The translations under genes and the position numbers were made by a program. From NCBI GenBank assembly GCA_018398805.1, contig JAGFBZ010000011.1, forward strand, positions 1,586,501 through 1,650,500: a stretch of 64,000 nucleotides of DNA, given 5' to 3'. The notes below the pieces were generated by a model. It was not told the DNA's origin and did not search any database. It worked only from the letters and a program-made list of their open reading frames with translations. Origin of the DNA: Hirundichthys speculiger (lineage: Eukaryota > Chordata > Actinopteri > Beloniformes > Exocoetidae). Position 1 is the stretch's first letter. Every line of letters begins with the position of its first letter. Of the stretch, positions 40,395 through 51,639 are shown in pieces.

Positions 40395-43300
40395 CTAACT
40401 GTAGGCTTTACTGAACAGAAATGTTTTCAATTTAGTTTTAAAAATGGAGATAGTATCAGCCTCCTTAACCCAAACTGGTAGCTGGTTCCATAAAAAAGGT
40501 GCCTGGTAGCAGAAGGCCCGTCCTCCAAACCTACTTTTAGATATTCTAGGAACGACGAGTAATCCTGCACTCTGAGAGCGGAGAGCTCTATTAGGAGCAT
40601 AACATGCTATCGAGTCTTGTAAATAGCGCGGAGCTAGGCCATTAAGGGCCTTATATGCGAGAAGCAGAATTTTAAACTCAATTCTAAATTTCACGGGAAG
40701 CCAATGGAGGGAGGCTAACACGGGAGAGATGTGATCTCGCTTGCGGATTCCTGTCAGCACCCTCGCTGCTGCGTTCTTGATCAATTGAAGGCTATTTAGT
40801 GAGCTTTTCGGACATTCTGCTAACAACGCATTACAGTAATCCAGTCTAGAGCTAACAAACGCGTGGATTAATTTTTCGGCATCACCCTGGGAGAGGATGC
40901 TCCTAATCTTGGCAATATTTCGGAGATGAAAAAAGGCAGTCGTGCAAACCTGATTAATATGCTGCTTAAATGACATATCCTGATCAAAAATAACTCCAAG
41001 GTTTTTCACAACTGTGCTGGAAGCCAACGTAAATCCAGTCAATCCATTCCTCAGGTGTTTGGGACCAAAGACAATAACCTCTTTTATCCGAGTTTAGAAG
41101 CAAAAAGTTAGAGGACATCCAGGACTTAATGTCATTAAGACACCCTTGAAGTTTGGCCAAAGGTTTTGTTTCCTCTGGTTTCATAGATAAGTACAGCTGC
41201 GTATCATCAGCGTAGCAATGAAAGTTTATGCCATGGCTCTGGATAATTTTTCCCAAGGGCAACATGTATAAAGTGAAAAGGATTGGTCCCAGAAATGAAC
41301 CCTGTGGGACGCCATAGCAGACCCTAGTCCGTGTAGAAGAAACGTCATTAACATGGACGAACTGGAACCTGTCAGATAGGTATGACTTAAACCAGCCTAA
41401 TGCTGTCCTTTAATTCCAACAGTGTGCTCCAATCTATGCAGCAAAAGGCTGTGATCAACGGTACCAAAAGCAGCACTGAGGTCCAGCAGAACAAGGACAG
41501 AAACTAATCCATTGTCTGAGGCCATGAGGAGGTCGTTGGAGACTCTAATCAGTGCAGTTTCTGTGCTATGATGAGTTCTAAACCCTGACTGAAAGACCTC
41601 AAATAGATCATTTCTATGCAGGTGTTCTCCTAACTGGCTAGCAACTATTTTTTTTTCCAGAATTTTAGAGATAAATGGAAGGTTGGATATTGGTCTATAG
41701 TTTGCCAAGATGTCCGGGTCAAGGGATGGTTTCTTGAGCAAAGGTTTAATGACTGCAACTTTAAAAACCTGTGGCACATATCCTAATTGTAGAGATAGGT
41801 TAATCTGATCCAAAATTGATATACCAATAGAGGACATAACATCCTTGAACAGTCGAGTTGGGATGGGATCCAACAGACATGTAGATGGTTTAGCTTTACT
41901 GATAGTTGAGGTCAACTCAGAGAGGCCCACAGGAGAAAAACAGTCCAGAGTCAAATCAGAAACGGAAGAAATCAACGAAGCTGCAGGGACGTCCACAGCC
42001 GCCGACAGCTGGGCCTGGCCGATCTCATCTCTAATTTTGATTATTTTCCCACTAAAAAAGCTCATAAAGTCTTCACTACTGAGAGTAGCAGGAATGCATG
42101 GACCAACAGAGTTGTGACTCTTTGTCAGCCTGGCTACATTGCTGAACAGAAAACGTGGGTTATGTTTGTTCTCTTCTATTAGCGAAGAATAATAAGATGT
42201 TCTAGCTCTGCGTAGGGCTCTTTTGTAGACTATTAAACTATCTCTCCAGGCACGATGGGAGTCCGCAGATTTACAGGAGTACCACCTCCTTTCCATTTTA
42301 CGTGCATTCTTCTGCTTCAGCATGCGAATATGTGAATTATACCAGGGAGCTGAGCTCCTAAGATAAGAAACCCTCTTCCTCAGAGGAGCGACCGCATCCA
42401 AGGCGGAATGTAACATATCGGCAGTATTGTTAACAAGGTGATCAAAGTCTGCCGGAGTAATATTCAGGTCGTTGCCCTCAGCTATTCTATCATATTCCAC
42501 CATAGGGAGATGAGAGAGAATGACCTCCTTAAAATTATTCACAGCATCTTCAGAAAGACATCTGCTGTAATGACACGTTTCATTTCCTGTTTTAATGCCA
42601 CAAATGCTGAACTCGAATGTAACTAAAAAGTGGTCCGAGAGAAGAGAATTCAGCGGCGACACTAACAAGTGATGAGTATCTATACCATAGGTGAGAACCA
42701 GATCCAGGATATGATTAAAGCAGTGAGTCGGTTCTTTCACTTTTTGTGAGACGCCAAATGAATCTAAGAGAGATGTAAAGGCTAATTTAAAGCTGTCACT
42801 GTCAACATCTATATGAATGTTAAAGTCACCCACTATGATGACTTTGTCTGAGCTGAGCACTAAACCAGCTAAAAAATCAGAGAACTCAGACAGAAACTCC
42901 AGATAAGCACCAGCAGGTGGCCGGTACACCACTACCAACAAGACTGGCTTTTCTGACCTCCAATTTGGAAAAGTTAGACTAACCGTGAGGCTTTCGAATG
43001 TATTATAATTACATTTGGGTTTTGTTTTTACTTGCAGACTGGAGTTGTAGACAGCTGCTACTCCTCCACATCGACCCGTACTCCGGGGAATATGATAATT
43101 ATTATAACCTGGTGGCGTAGCCTCATTTAAGCTCACATACTCTCCCTCTTGTAGCCATGTTTCTGATAAGCAGAAGACATCGCAACGAGTCTCAGTAATA
43201 AGATCATTGATTAACAGAGACTTAGAGCCAAGAGACCTCACATTCAGTAGTCCACATCTAATTACAAGTTCTCTTGGCTCCACGTGTCTGACAGTTTATT

Positions 43301-43518
43301 TTTATCAAATTATTTTGGTTAACGCCTCTATCACAGCGCGCTAAGTAGACTTTTGGAGGACGGGGAATTGACACCAATTCTATGTTTTTGTTATTGTTCG
43401 GCACCATGTTAGCACTAGCAGCTATAAAGTTGATTTCTCTATCTTTAGTGGACGGGGACGGTCCTCGAGAAGCAGCAGAGAAGCGTGTAAGACTGCAGCT
43501 CTGCATCCTGGCCTCCAC
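40395..43518 (-). pseudogene. L2 LINE ORF2: endonuclease and reverse transcriptase, frameshifted
   Basis: The main frame is 43283-41397 (628 codons). Endonuclease motifs are RCGLLNVRSLGSKS, CLSETWL, VVYRPPAG, GDFNIHID and SDHFLVTF. RT motifs are NYRPISNLPFISKILEK, FQSGFRTHHSTETAL and LLDLSAAFGTVDH; the usual second acidic residue of motif A appears as Gly. The protein goes on in other frames: YADDTQLYL (motif C) at 41265-40984, and LKTFLFSKAYS at the end in 41042-40395. Changes of frame near 43283, 41400 and 41070 make it a pseudogene. The N-terminal start is probably in the frame 43518-43258. Confidence 0.88.
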
Positions 43519-43527
43519 CCTGGATTG

Positions 43528-44402
43528 TCAGGGGGAGCGTCTAAGAGAATCGGCCAGATTACTAGAAATAAGAGCTGCACCATCCCGGGTGGGATGAATG
43601 CCGTCTCTTCTAATCAGACCAGGCTTTCCCCAGAAATCCGGCCAGTTGTCAATAAAGGCCACGTTGTTTTCTGGACACCACCACGACAACCAGCGACGGA
43701 GCGATGACATGCGGCTAAACATATCATCACTGGTCAAATTAGGAAGGGGACCAGAGAAAACTACGGAGTCCGACATGCTCTTTGCAACATTACACACCGA
43801 CTCAATGTTAACTTTAGTGACCTCCGACTGGCGTAGCCGGGTGTCATTAGTGCCGACATGTATAATAACTTTACTGTACTTACGGTTACTCTTTGCCAGC
43901 AGCTTCAAATTTGCCTCGATGTCGCCCACCCTGGCTCCCGGGGTACACTTAACTATAGTCGTGGCTGCCGGCCTCACATACCGGACTATAGAGTCGCCAA
44001 TCAGCAGGGTGGGTTTCTCAGCGGGTGTGTCGCTGAGTGGGAAAAACGATTCGATATGTGAAGTGAGTGATGGTGTTCCCCGCGCCTTTGCTTTGGGCTA
44101 CGCTTCCTTCGAACCATCACCCAGGTGCCCTGACTGGCCGGCTGCTCGGGTGCTACAGGGGGACTGCTAGCAGCAGCTACTCTAGGCCGCTCCGCCGCTA
44201 CATTAGCATAGCTGCCTATCGCCTCTGACGGACTATGATCTAATTGGCGGACACGCGCCTCTAGCTCACTGAGCCTCGCCTCCAAAGCTATGAATAAACT
44301 ACATTTTATACATTTACCACTCTCGCTAAAGGAGGCAGAGGAATAACTAAACATTTCACACACTGAGCAGCGGGAGGGGGAAACAGAGGGAGAAGAAGCC
44401 AT
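43528..44402 (-). pseudogene. L2 LINE ORF1 with SGNH/GDSL esterase domain, one frameshift
   Basis: The N-terminal frame (44402-44001) starts MASSPSVS. It has paired cysteines (CSVC, later CIKC) that could form a zinc ribbon, then a short heptad-like coil (ALEARLSELEARVRQL). The second frame covers the esterase: GDSIVRYV (block I serine, about 43998-43984), HVGTND (block III) and [10 protein letters not shown] (block V Asp/His). The two frames are joined by a single shift near 44050. Esterase-bearing ORF1 proteins are known from some L2/CR1 elements; the enzyme's job in retrotransposition is unclear. Confidence 0.85.
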
Positions 44403-44824
44403 GCTAAGAAGCTACTAGGCTAAAGAGCCGGCGATTAACGGCAGTGAGAATCTCAAGGAAAATGTGCGAAACGGAAACTACGTGCAAGTGCTCAGATTAC
44501 CATTTACACCAGCAGTGTAGAGTTATCACCGAATCGAGTTTAAATTTAAATTATAAAAAGGTTAAAGGAATCAAACACCGTTTAGCGTTCACCAACAACA
44601 GGAAACCATCAACAGGAAGTCCAGCCGCAACAGAAACTCCGTTCGTATATATCTATATATTAACTCTGATTTCTGTGCTTTTTTATCCCTCAAGGTCATT
44701 GAAATATATCCATTAGCCCTGCAGCACATTCCATGAGAAGCTGGTACTGCTACCTTTTTCACCACTTTGCAATGTTGTCATTCAAGACTTAAAAGGAATT
44801 TAGGATATCAATTGAGCACTCCTG

Positions 44825-45080
44825 CCTCACCGTGAGAAAGTTCACATCTCAGCAGGGACCTTGCTGTGTGGAGTTTTCCCTGTGCGTGTATGGGTTTTCT
44901 CCAGAAAACTTGTCTTCCAGGTTGACTGGTGGGTCGAGATGGCCCATAGGAGTGAGTGTTTGTAATTGTATATGTGTGTTCCTACAATGGACTGGTGACC
45001 TGTCCAGGGTGTACCGGCACCTTTTGCAAGAGAAGAATTGATAAAGGCCCCAGCAGACCCCCATGACCCTGAATAGGAAT
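44825..45080 (+). repeat. Common teleost dispersed repeat (divergent copy)
   Basis: Reads in order TTGCTGTGTGGAGTTTTCCC, GTGTATGGGTTTTCTCCAG, TGGACTGGTGACCTGTCCAG, GGTGTACC, CAGACCCCCATGACCCTGAA and GATGGATG. This is a repeat structure I know to be very abundant in fish. No ORF and no exact ends. Confidence 0.6.
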
Positions 45081-45114
45081 AAATGAGCACAGATAACTGA
45101 TAGATGGATGCCAA

Positions 45115-45400
45115 GTGGGGACACGATTGGCAAGTCGTTTGTTTTGTTTTTTTAGTTTCCAAACTTCCCAAACATCCTCTGTTGGATACAGGTTAGGACC
45201 AGTCTCCAGCCAGTCAGACCAGTCCTGTACCCAAATCCTCTCCTTCCTCAGCCACACCTTTATAATGTGTCTAGAGTGTGGTTTTGTATTCTGTTGATCA
45301 AAATGCACTAACATGCCCGGGACCAAAGTTGTCTTGATGGCAGCATACATTGCTCTGTATACTTTCCTACATTAATAAAAAAAGAAAAACCTGCATCAAG
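45115..45400 (-). pseudogene. Possible Tc1-like transposase remnant
   Basis: The minus strand reads HFDQQNTKPHSRHIIKVWLR and later PTEDVWEVWKLK, a pattern like the QQDNxPxHT...NPIEDLWE part of Tc1 transposases but without a sound DDE motif. Very degraded; could be chance similarity. Confidence 0.3.
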
Positions 45401-45589
45401 CACACTGACATAAACCACCACAGAGCCTGGCTTTTGGACTCGTTGCTTATAACACAGGGCACCCATTTCTTCCCAAAGGAGGAACCGAAAAAAAAAAAAA
45501 AAAGCCATCTGACACAACACGTATTCCTGCTACATGTCCATCTCAGATGCTTCTGAGCAAGACCATACCATCAGTCTGTGTTTTTGCAC

Positions 45590-45900
45590 TGTCACGGGGG
45601 GGTGGGGGAGTGTGGAAGGAGGACCCAAGATGCAGGAGGTTCAAAAACAAAAAGGGCCTTTATTAAACAAAAGTCCAAAATCCACAAAATCCAAACAATC
45701 AAAAAAATACAAACTTAACTCCACGAAAACAGGGTGAAGAGCACGATGACAAGCAGACAGGTATGCGGGGGTAGAGACCACAATGGACAGCAAACAGAAA
45801 GGGAGTGACAGGACTTATAAACACACAGGAACAAACGAGAGGCAGGTGTGAACAATCAGGCTGACAAGGGGGAGGAAAAAAAGCTGAACACCACGAGGAC
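45590..45900 (-). repeat. LTR-like fragment, minus orientation
   Basis: On the minus strand it reads TTTAATAAAGGCCC, then CCTCCTGCATCTTGGGTCC and ends with a GTGACAG-like terminus near 45592. It shares the layout AATAAA-like signal, CCTGCATYTGGG, TGACA with the LTR-like end at 36674. 5' end not found. Confidence 0.35.
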
Positions 45901-46049
45901 AAGAGAGACCTTCAAAGTAAAATAGAAAGCGCTACAGATATGGAGAGATGCCAATTTGACAAAACACACAGAATATACAGAAAATCAGTCATGGCTGACC
46001 ATGTAATGCACAGTAAAGTTTTCAAGTGGCATATATAAAAATAACTCCA

Positions 46050-46360
46050 TACTGTGGTTTTTGTCAAGGACCTCTCACACCTTGTTCACATCTGAAGGAT
46101 TGGAGATCATGGATGTCCAGTTTAGGCTTGGGCCCCTGCCTTTTATTATCTGAAATTCCTCCACATTCCTTGAATGGTTTACTGATATTATGAACTGCAG
46201 GAGGAGAACTACACAAATCCATACCAATCTCTCTCAAGGAACATTGTTTTTAAAAGTTTTTATGAATTTCTCAACTCATTTGGTGACAAAGCAGAGGTCC
46301 TCTGCTCATCTTTGCTCCTCAGACACTCAGCCTTTCTTTTGTACCACATCATCATTACAG
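46050..46360. repeat. Degraded DNA-transposon-like dispersed repeat
   Basis: Wording such as GGATTGGAGATCATGGATGT, ATTCCTCCACATTCCTTGAA and GACAAAGCAGAGGTCCT follows a widespread fish repeat pattern. No transposase motif can be read. It continues into the hairpin at 46361. Confidence 0.4.
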
Positions 46361-46429
46361 TCACTTGACAACACTTGTTTGATTTAACAAACAAGTGTTG
46401 TCAAGTGACAACACTTGTTTGATTTAACA
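46361..46429. repeat. 21-bp perfect inverted repeat plus direct 24-bp copy
   Basis: Arms 46361-46381 and 46388-46408 are exact reverse complements (outer half TCACTTGACAACAC) around ATTTAA. The segment 46366-46389 is then repeated exactly at 46406-46429. So one short word occurs forward, inverted and forward again within 69 bases. Confidence 0.92.
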
Positions 46430-49417
46430 TTATTTTCTACTTTTTACCTCTTAACTGGGACTAAATCACCCACATAATTTTTTTAAACAATGTCTCGAGG
46501 GCCTGAAGTGCAAAAATGGAAAGCTGAGAACTCCTTCAGAGGCACAATCACTCATAGAAATCAATAACTATCAACTCTAAGCTTGGTGTGCAAGCTGCTA
46601 TCATCAGTATGCATGAAAAAACAATGATTGCTCTTCTTAATGCACCTTTAATGGACTGCGGTGCTTATTTTATCGATCCCGGCAGGAAAATATACTTCCT
46701 GTGAGGTGAAAGATGGGGCTCAGAGAGCAGCAGCTCTGCAGACAGTAATCTATCGATTTCTTGATTTGCAACAGTCCATCGGTTCTGATTGAAACAGTTA
46801 CCTACACCAACCTTTATGCCCAGTGAATTTAAGTTGCTCCATAATGCATTTATCTCCAAAGAACTTTGCTGACATTTACTGGATCATTCTGTAAAAATCC
46901 TCCAAACTGAACTTGATCACCTTCATGAAAGCAAAAATTAAGGTTAATAGTCTTTGGTGGTGCTAAATACAAACTTATTTAGTTTTCCCTCTGCAGTATA
47001 TGATTACATCAATGTGTTATTTTTTCCCCTTCATATTCTAACCTAAGTGAACAACAAGGATAATGGTGAATGGCATTTGTTATGGTCTTGGACCTGATTA
47101 TGGGTTAATCTGAGTCTTGCTCGAGTTTCAGCCTTGGTTTACTTGTGCTCTTTTGTCTGGAGTCCTGTTTCGTGTTTAGTAATATTTCCTGTTCTGTTTT
47201 GAAAGCACCTTCCCTGGTTTGTGACTTCCTCTGCTCCACCCTGTAAAACGCAGCTAATTAGTCATCTTGACAAAAAGTCATAAACAGCTCTAATTGTTTG
47301 AACAGTTAGCGGTGGTCAACGTCTCTGTTCATGTTCACTTTCTACACTTCAGACTCCACCCCACCGCCACTACAATAAAAACAATTTATTTCCTGCCATT
47401 GACTCCATCAGTGATTACTTTGTAGATTCTTTTGTGAGAAGAGCTTGCAGCAAAAGCAGTATGAATGTTTTTTCTTGGAATATACCACCTGGCTTCTCCT
47501 GTTCTCTCCATTTTCTGTCTGACGTTACCTGATATGGCTCTCTGCTGACTAACTTTGTCCTCACAGTATCAGACATGGTTGTCTGGTTAGCAGGATCTAT
47601 AGCTGCTGCCCTGCCAGACTAGAGTACTTTGGGACTTATTCAAGTTGATTGAGGTGTCTGCTGGCTGTAGAACTGTAGAAGTTCTACAGTTCTAGTTCAT
47701 TCCCCTGCAGGGAACTCTAAACATACATATGAATATGGGTATTGATCCTTCAGTAAGGACACACATGGATTCATAAAAAACACATCAGACAATAAACAGA
47801 CAGCATAAATTATATTGCATTGCTTAATTACATGATTGAGTGATGTTATAATATGGACAAAGACATAAATACTCCAGATCTACAGGCCAGGATGAATGAT
47901 GTTTTTGTAGCTGATGTGAATGACTGTTCTGAATGCTGTGTTATATTTATTGAGAATATTTCCTTGAATTATAACCAAAATATGACACAGCCTGATGTTA
48001 ACCATTAGGAACATGACTGCAGCAGAAGTACAATATGTAACTATCAATCGACTGTAAATGATGTAAATTTGCTGCTTGTGGCCTGATCTGCAGTTGGATT
48101 TAAACACACAGTATATCCATGCTGATACACCACTGCACTGCACTAACTCTGTCGTGTTGTTTTGCTTCATGTACACTTTGGACTCACTGTATAATTAAAC
48201 TTTATTTAATCCGAAGAAGATCTTTATTTGATTAGTAACGAGGTTAAAATGCAACACACATCAGCAGCAGTAATAATGCTAAAAAACAGAAACAATGATA
48301 ACATAGAAGTGCATGAGAGAAGATAAACTGGCTGAACTTGCATGGTTTAAAGAATGGTGTTATTATTGATTAATATTTATAATCATATAGGTGTGATTAT
48401 ACTTCATTAGGTTGCAATTCAATTGAACAGTGACACATCTCAAACAGCATGACATAGGTAATACTGGTCAGAGGTTCCAGCACAAGGTATAGATATTATT
48501 CACTGATGTCACACATCTGAGTATATTGACCCAACGTTGCCATTTTGTAGGTCAAGTTTCCCAGTAGAGCACCAGTTCTTTGTTCATTCTAGTGCAGTCG
48601 TGTGTTCACAAGTTACTAATATTATAGATGAAAATCATCTGCGAATGATAGCAAAATCGCATCAGAACGCAAAAGGAAAAAAGTGGAAGCACATGGAAAT
48701 GATCCATGTCCAATTTTAATCTTGTAACGCAGGTTAATAGCAGCAGCAGTAGAATCGACCGGCACAAACAACTAAAAAAGATTATACACACGTTCCAAAG
48801 GATTTACATGACCATGACCAATCTCTATCTTCAGGTTTCTGAATGGGATCTCTTTACTTTCAAATGTACTTTCAAATACACATTAGCCTGCTAGCTAATC
48901 CGCGATGCTATCAAGTACACAGCTGTTCCATCTGCAGAAAGTCTGGACTGCATCCTCCTCTGGAGTTCATACTGGGCAAGTATGGCTCGGGAGAACGTAC
49001 TTGCCAAGTACACAAGTCCAGGCTTTGCGTACTTGGAATTGAGAAATGGCCAGTGTTTATGAACTGATCACTTGACCTAGAAAATGGGGAAGGCCTGTTG
49101 TGTTGTGTGAATACTATCTAGACAAAGGATGAGCACAAACAGACAGCAGAAGTAACAGCGTTGCAGCTGTTAACTGGGCTGACACTGAGATAATTCATAA
49201 ACATCTTTTAGCCCTTAACAGGTATCATAGCATTATTTTCTACCATCTTTCACTAACTCTCTCCAGCTAAGTGCCGGCAAGTGGCATTTGAATCTGCAGA
49301 AGGAAACCATGTCCTCATGCCTGTCAATTGGACAGAGACAGTGTGCAGGTAAGCCAGTAATATGATTTAGTACAATCATATGGTAACTAAGGCTGATCTT
49401 CCCACAAGGCAAAATCA
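46430..49417. other. Intergenic, no gene recognised
   Basis: Only weak signals: LTR-like wording at 47085-47345 and a short palindrome at 47668-47694 (13-base arms TAGAACTGTAGAA around one G). The 98-codon frame at 47880-48176 has no recognisable domain. Confidence 0.5.
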
Positions 49418-49764
49418 ATCAATCAAAACTTTATTTATATAGAACTTTTCATACGTATGAAATGCAACACAAAGTGATTCCCAAAATAAAACATAAAACA
49501 GCAACACAACAAATAATAAAAACCCATTCCTCTCACCCCCACATATATAACTCCACGCACACATAAAACCACACACATGTGCCCTCACAGCACAAAGCAA
49601 ATAGTTTAGTAACATGGCAGGGCACTGAGGATCCAGGTGAGGAAGAACCACCTATGGGAGGCCATCCACACCGAGAGGCGCCACAATCTGCGACCAGAGG
49701 GAGCGGCGTCCCAGAGACCACCTTAACCCGGATAGACCAGGGTAGACCTACACATTGTGCAGAC
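49418..49764 (-). repeat. Retroposon 3' end with (AATC)n tail, split by a hAT element
   Basis: Begins AATCAATCAATCAAAACTTT then ATTTATATAGAACTTTTC, a LINE/SINE-like 3' end in minus orientation. The body continues to 49764, is cut by the hAT element, and probably goes on at 51348 to about 51450 (CCTCCAGGCCCGAGGGACC, CCATGAGGAACCATTGG). Family not named. Confidence 0.55.
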
Positions 49765-50445
49765 TAGGGCTGGGTTAAACGATTATTTTTGTAATCGATT
49801 AATCTAGAAAATAGTTTTTCGATGCATCGATTAATCTAACGATTCATTTTTAAATCCGATTCGATTTCGATTCGATTATCTCCCCATAATTTGACCTATA
49901 TAGCAATTAATGCAAATTTATCTCCATGAATAAAACACAAATTTCTTCTTTTTTTTTAAGTTCAAAAATGAATTATACTGAACAATACAACAATAAAGTG
50001 CACACAGTTATAGTGCAATAGAATCCTATAATAAAAAATAATAAAATAAAACTTTCCTTCAATAAATAAAACTGCAAAAAACACACCCTGAACCAAAATC
50101 TTATCAACATAAAATAAATAAAAAATAACAGCAGCGGTGACAGCTGCAATTTACAAAACAACACAATGTGTGACAGCAGCAACTTAGCCTAATCATTTAA
50201 ATCTGTGAAATAAATAACAAATCAATTCAAGTATTAGGCCTATTACTGTTAAGTGAACAGTAGTTTAACTTTTAGTAATTAGGATGCTCTCAGTAACTGC
50301 AGCAGCCTCCTGGGGGGTGTTTTTTTTTTCATCTGATAGTACAAACTTTTCTGCTTATCCCTGTCCCTGAAAACATAAATCACAAACATAGTGCACAGGT
50401 TAATAAAAATATATACTTCTAAATGATCTGCCCATACCAATAAAG

Positions 50446-50480
<35 letters not shown>

Positions 50481-50583
50481 ATCAACCTAAAAGTTGAAAG
50501 TTAAACTAACTTTAGCGTGTATTTGAGGAGTGTGTGTCTGTGTCAGTTAAAAAAAAGTGTGTCAGCAAGAGGCGAGTGTGTGA

Positions 50584-50866
50584 TAGAGATGCGCGGATGA
50601 ACCGCGCACCCGCGGGCGGAGCGGATAATCCGCATATCAGGCGGATGACTCGTCAAAAAATAATATTTTAATAAATTCGGGCGGGTTGCGGTTGAAGCAC
50701 TCAAATAATAATAAGAAAAAATATTTTACATATTATTAAAAAGGATGGCGGGTCGGTTCGGTTTTTGAAAAATTGGTGAAAAAACGTTCCTGCAAATGGA
50801 TAGCGGGCGGATAGAGATTTTAAGAAGCGGTTGCGGGTTAAAATATACGTCATCCGCGCATCTCTA
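50584..50866. mobile_element. hAT-type MITE nested in the BED-finger hAT element
   Basis: Inverted ends TAGAGATGCGCGGATGAACC and TAGAGATGCGCGGATGACGT (reverse complement). Exact 8-bp duplication GTGTGTGA on both sides (50576-50583, 50867-50874). 283 bp, built of GCGGGCGG/GCGGATA-type words, no ORF. Confidence 0.92.
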
Positions 50867-51009
50867 GTGTGTGAGGGGCATGTGTGTGTGTGTGTTTAAG
50901 TGGGTACGTGTTCTGTGTGTGCGAGGCTGGAGCACAAGTTACGTGGTGCGGTTTGGATGAATGACGGGGTTAATCACCGCAAACAAGGAAAGAAAAAAAA
51001 GTTGAAAAC

Positions 51010-51264
51010 TTACGGCGTCTTCTCCTCCACACAAGCAGCTCCCGCGTGCCTCTTCTTAAGGTGCTGGTGCATCGCGGTAGTGCTTTTATGATATGCCATC
51101 TCTATTTTGCACAGGTCACAGACCACCGAATCGTTACCATTAGGTGTAAAGTACTCCCATACTTTTGACATCCTATTACGAGATAGCTTCTTCTCCCCAA
51201 ACTCGCTGCTACTCGATACCGCGCCGCGGCCGCCGCCATTTTTTGATTCTGAGTGACGACGCAT
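51010..51264 (-). pseudogene. BED zinc-finger exon of a hAT transposase
   Basis: The minus strand reads [20 protein letters not shown], then [16 protein letters not shown]: aromatic start, CxxC and HxxxxH, the BED finger. It ends EEKTP directly at a strong donor (GCC/GTAAGT at about 51010), so this was the first exon of a spliced transposase. The catalytic and dimerisation exons are missing. Confidence 0.8.
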
Positions 51265-51639
51265 CGACGTGCAGTTTTTGCGTCGACGTATTTTTTGCGT
51301 CGACGTAATCGATGACGTCGACGCGTCGTCCCAGCCCTAGTGCAGACCCCCCCCCCAGTCCTCCAGGCCCGAGGGACCTCCAAGACCTCACCCCCACGGG
51401 CAGACCAGACACAACTCCCAGTGTGGAGGGCCCCCATGAGGAACCATTGGAGCTAAAAACTAAAAAAGATTAAAAAAACAGTAAAAAAAAATGATAAAAA
51501 CAGACAGTATAGATACAATAATGATAAAATGTATGAAAATGTGAAAATTTGGAGATGTAAAAGCTATGGGTTTAAAAATAAAAATGAAATTTAAAGATTT
51601 AATGGTAATCTTATAAATCTTATAATAATGAATTGTCTA

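Larger units (their letters stand above)
39286..44640 (-). mobile_element. Nearly full-length L2-type LINE with esterase ORF1
   Basis: About 5.35 kb. On the minus strand: a short 5' UTR (44640-44403), ORF1 (44402-43528), ORF2 (43518-40395), about 1.1 kb of 3' UTR and a 3' end of (TGAAT)n repeats (39286-39301 as ATTCA units on plus). An SGNH-esterase ORF1, an apurinic-type endonuclease plus RT in ORF2 and a microsatellite-like 3' tail match the fish L2 group. The 3' UTR carries a purine-rich tract (39570-39670) and a G-run (39838-39860). Both ORFs are broken, so this copy cannot move by itself. A related tail lies at 1643-1812. Confidence 0.9.
49765..51339 (-). mobile_element. hAT element with BED finger, internally deleted
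   Basis: Ends TAGGGCTGGGTTAAACGATT and, inverted, TAGGGCTGGGACGACGCGTC; both are followed by ATCGATTA-rich sequence. The flanks GTGCAGAC (49757-49764 and 51340-51347) are identical, an 8-bp target duplication that fits the nTnnnnAn rule of the Ac group. Only the BED-finger exon (51010-51264, minus) remains of the transposase. A second element sits at 50584-50866, and a (TAA)n microsatellite at 50446-50479. Confidence 0.9.

Noticed and set aside
43598..44170. 190-codon plus-strand frame across the LINE
   Set aside because: Antisense of the ORF1 esterase, which has clear catalytic blocks on the minus strand.
47880..48176. 98-codon minus-strand frame in intergenic DNA
   Set aside because: No domain, no splice or promoter context; AT-rich sequence.
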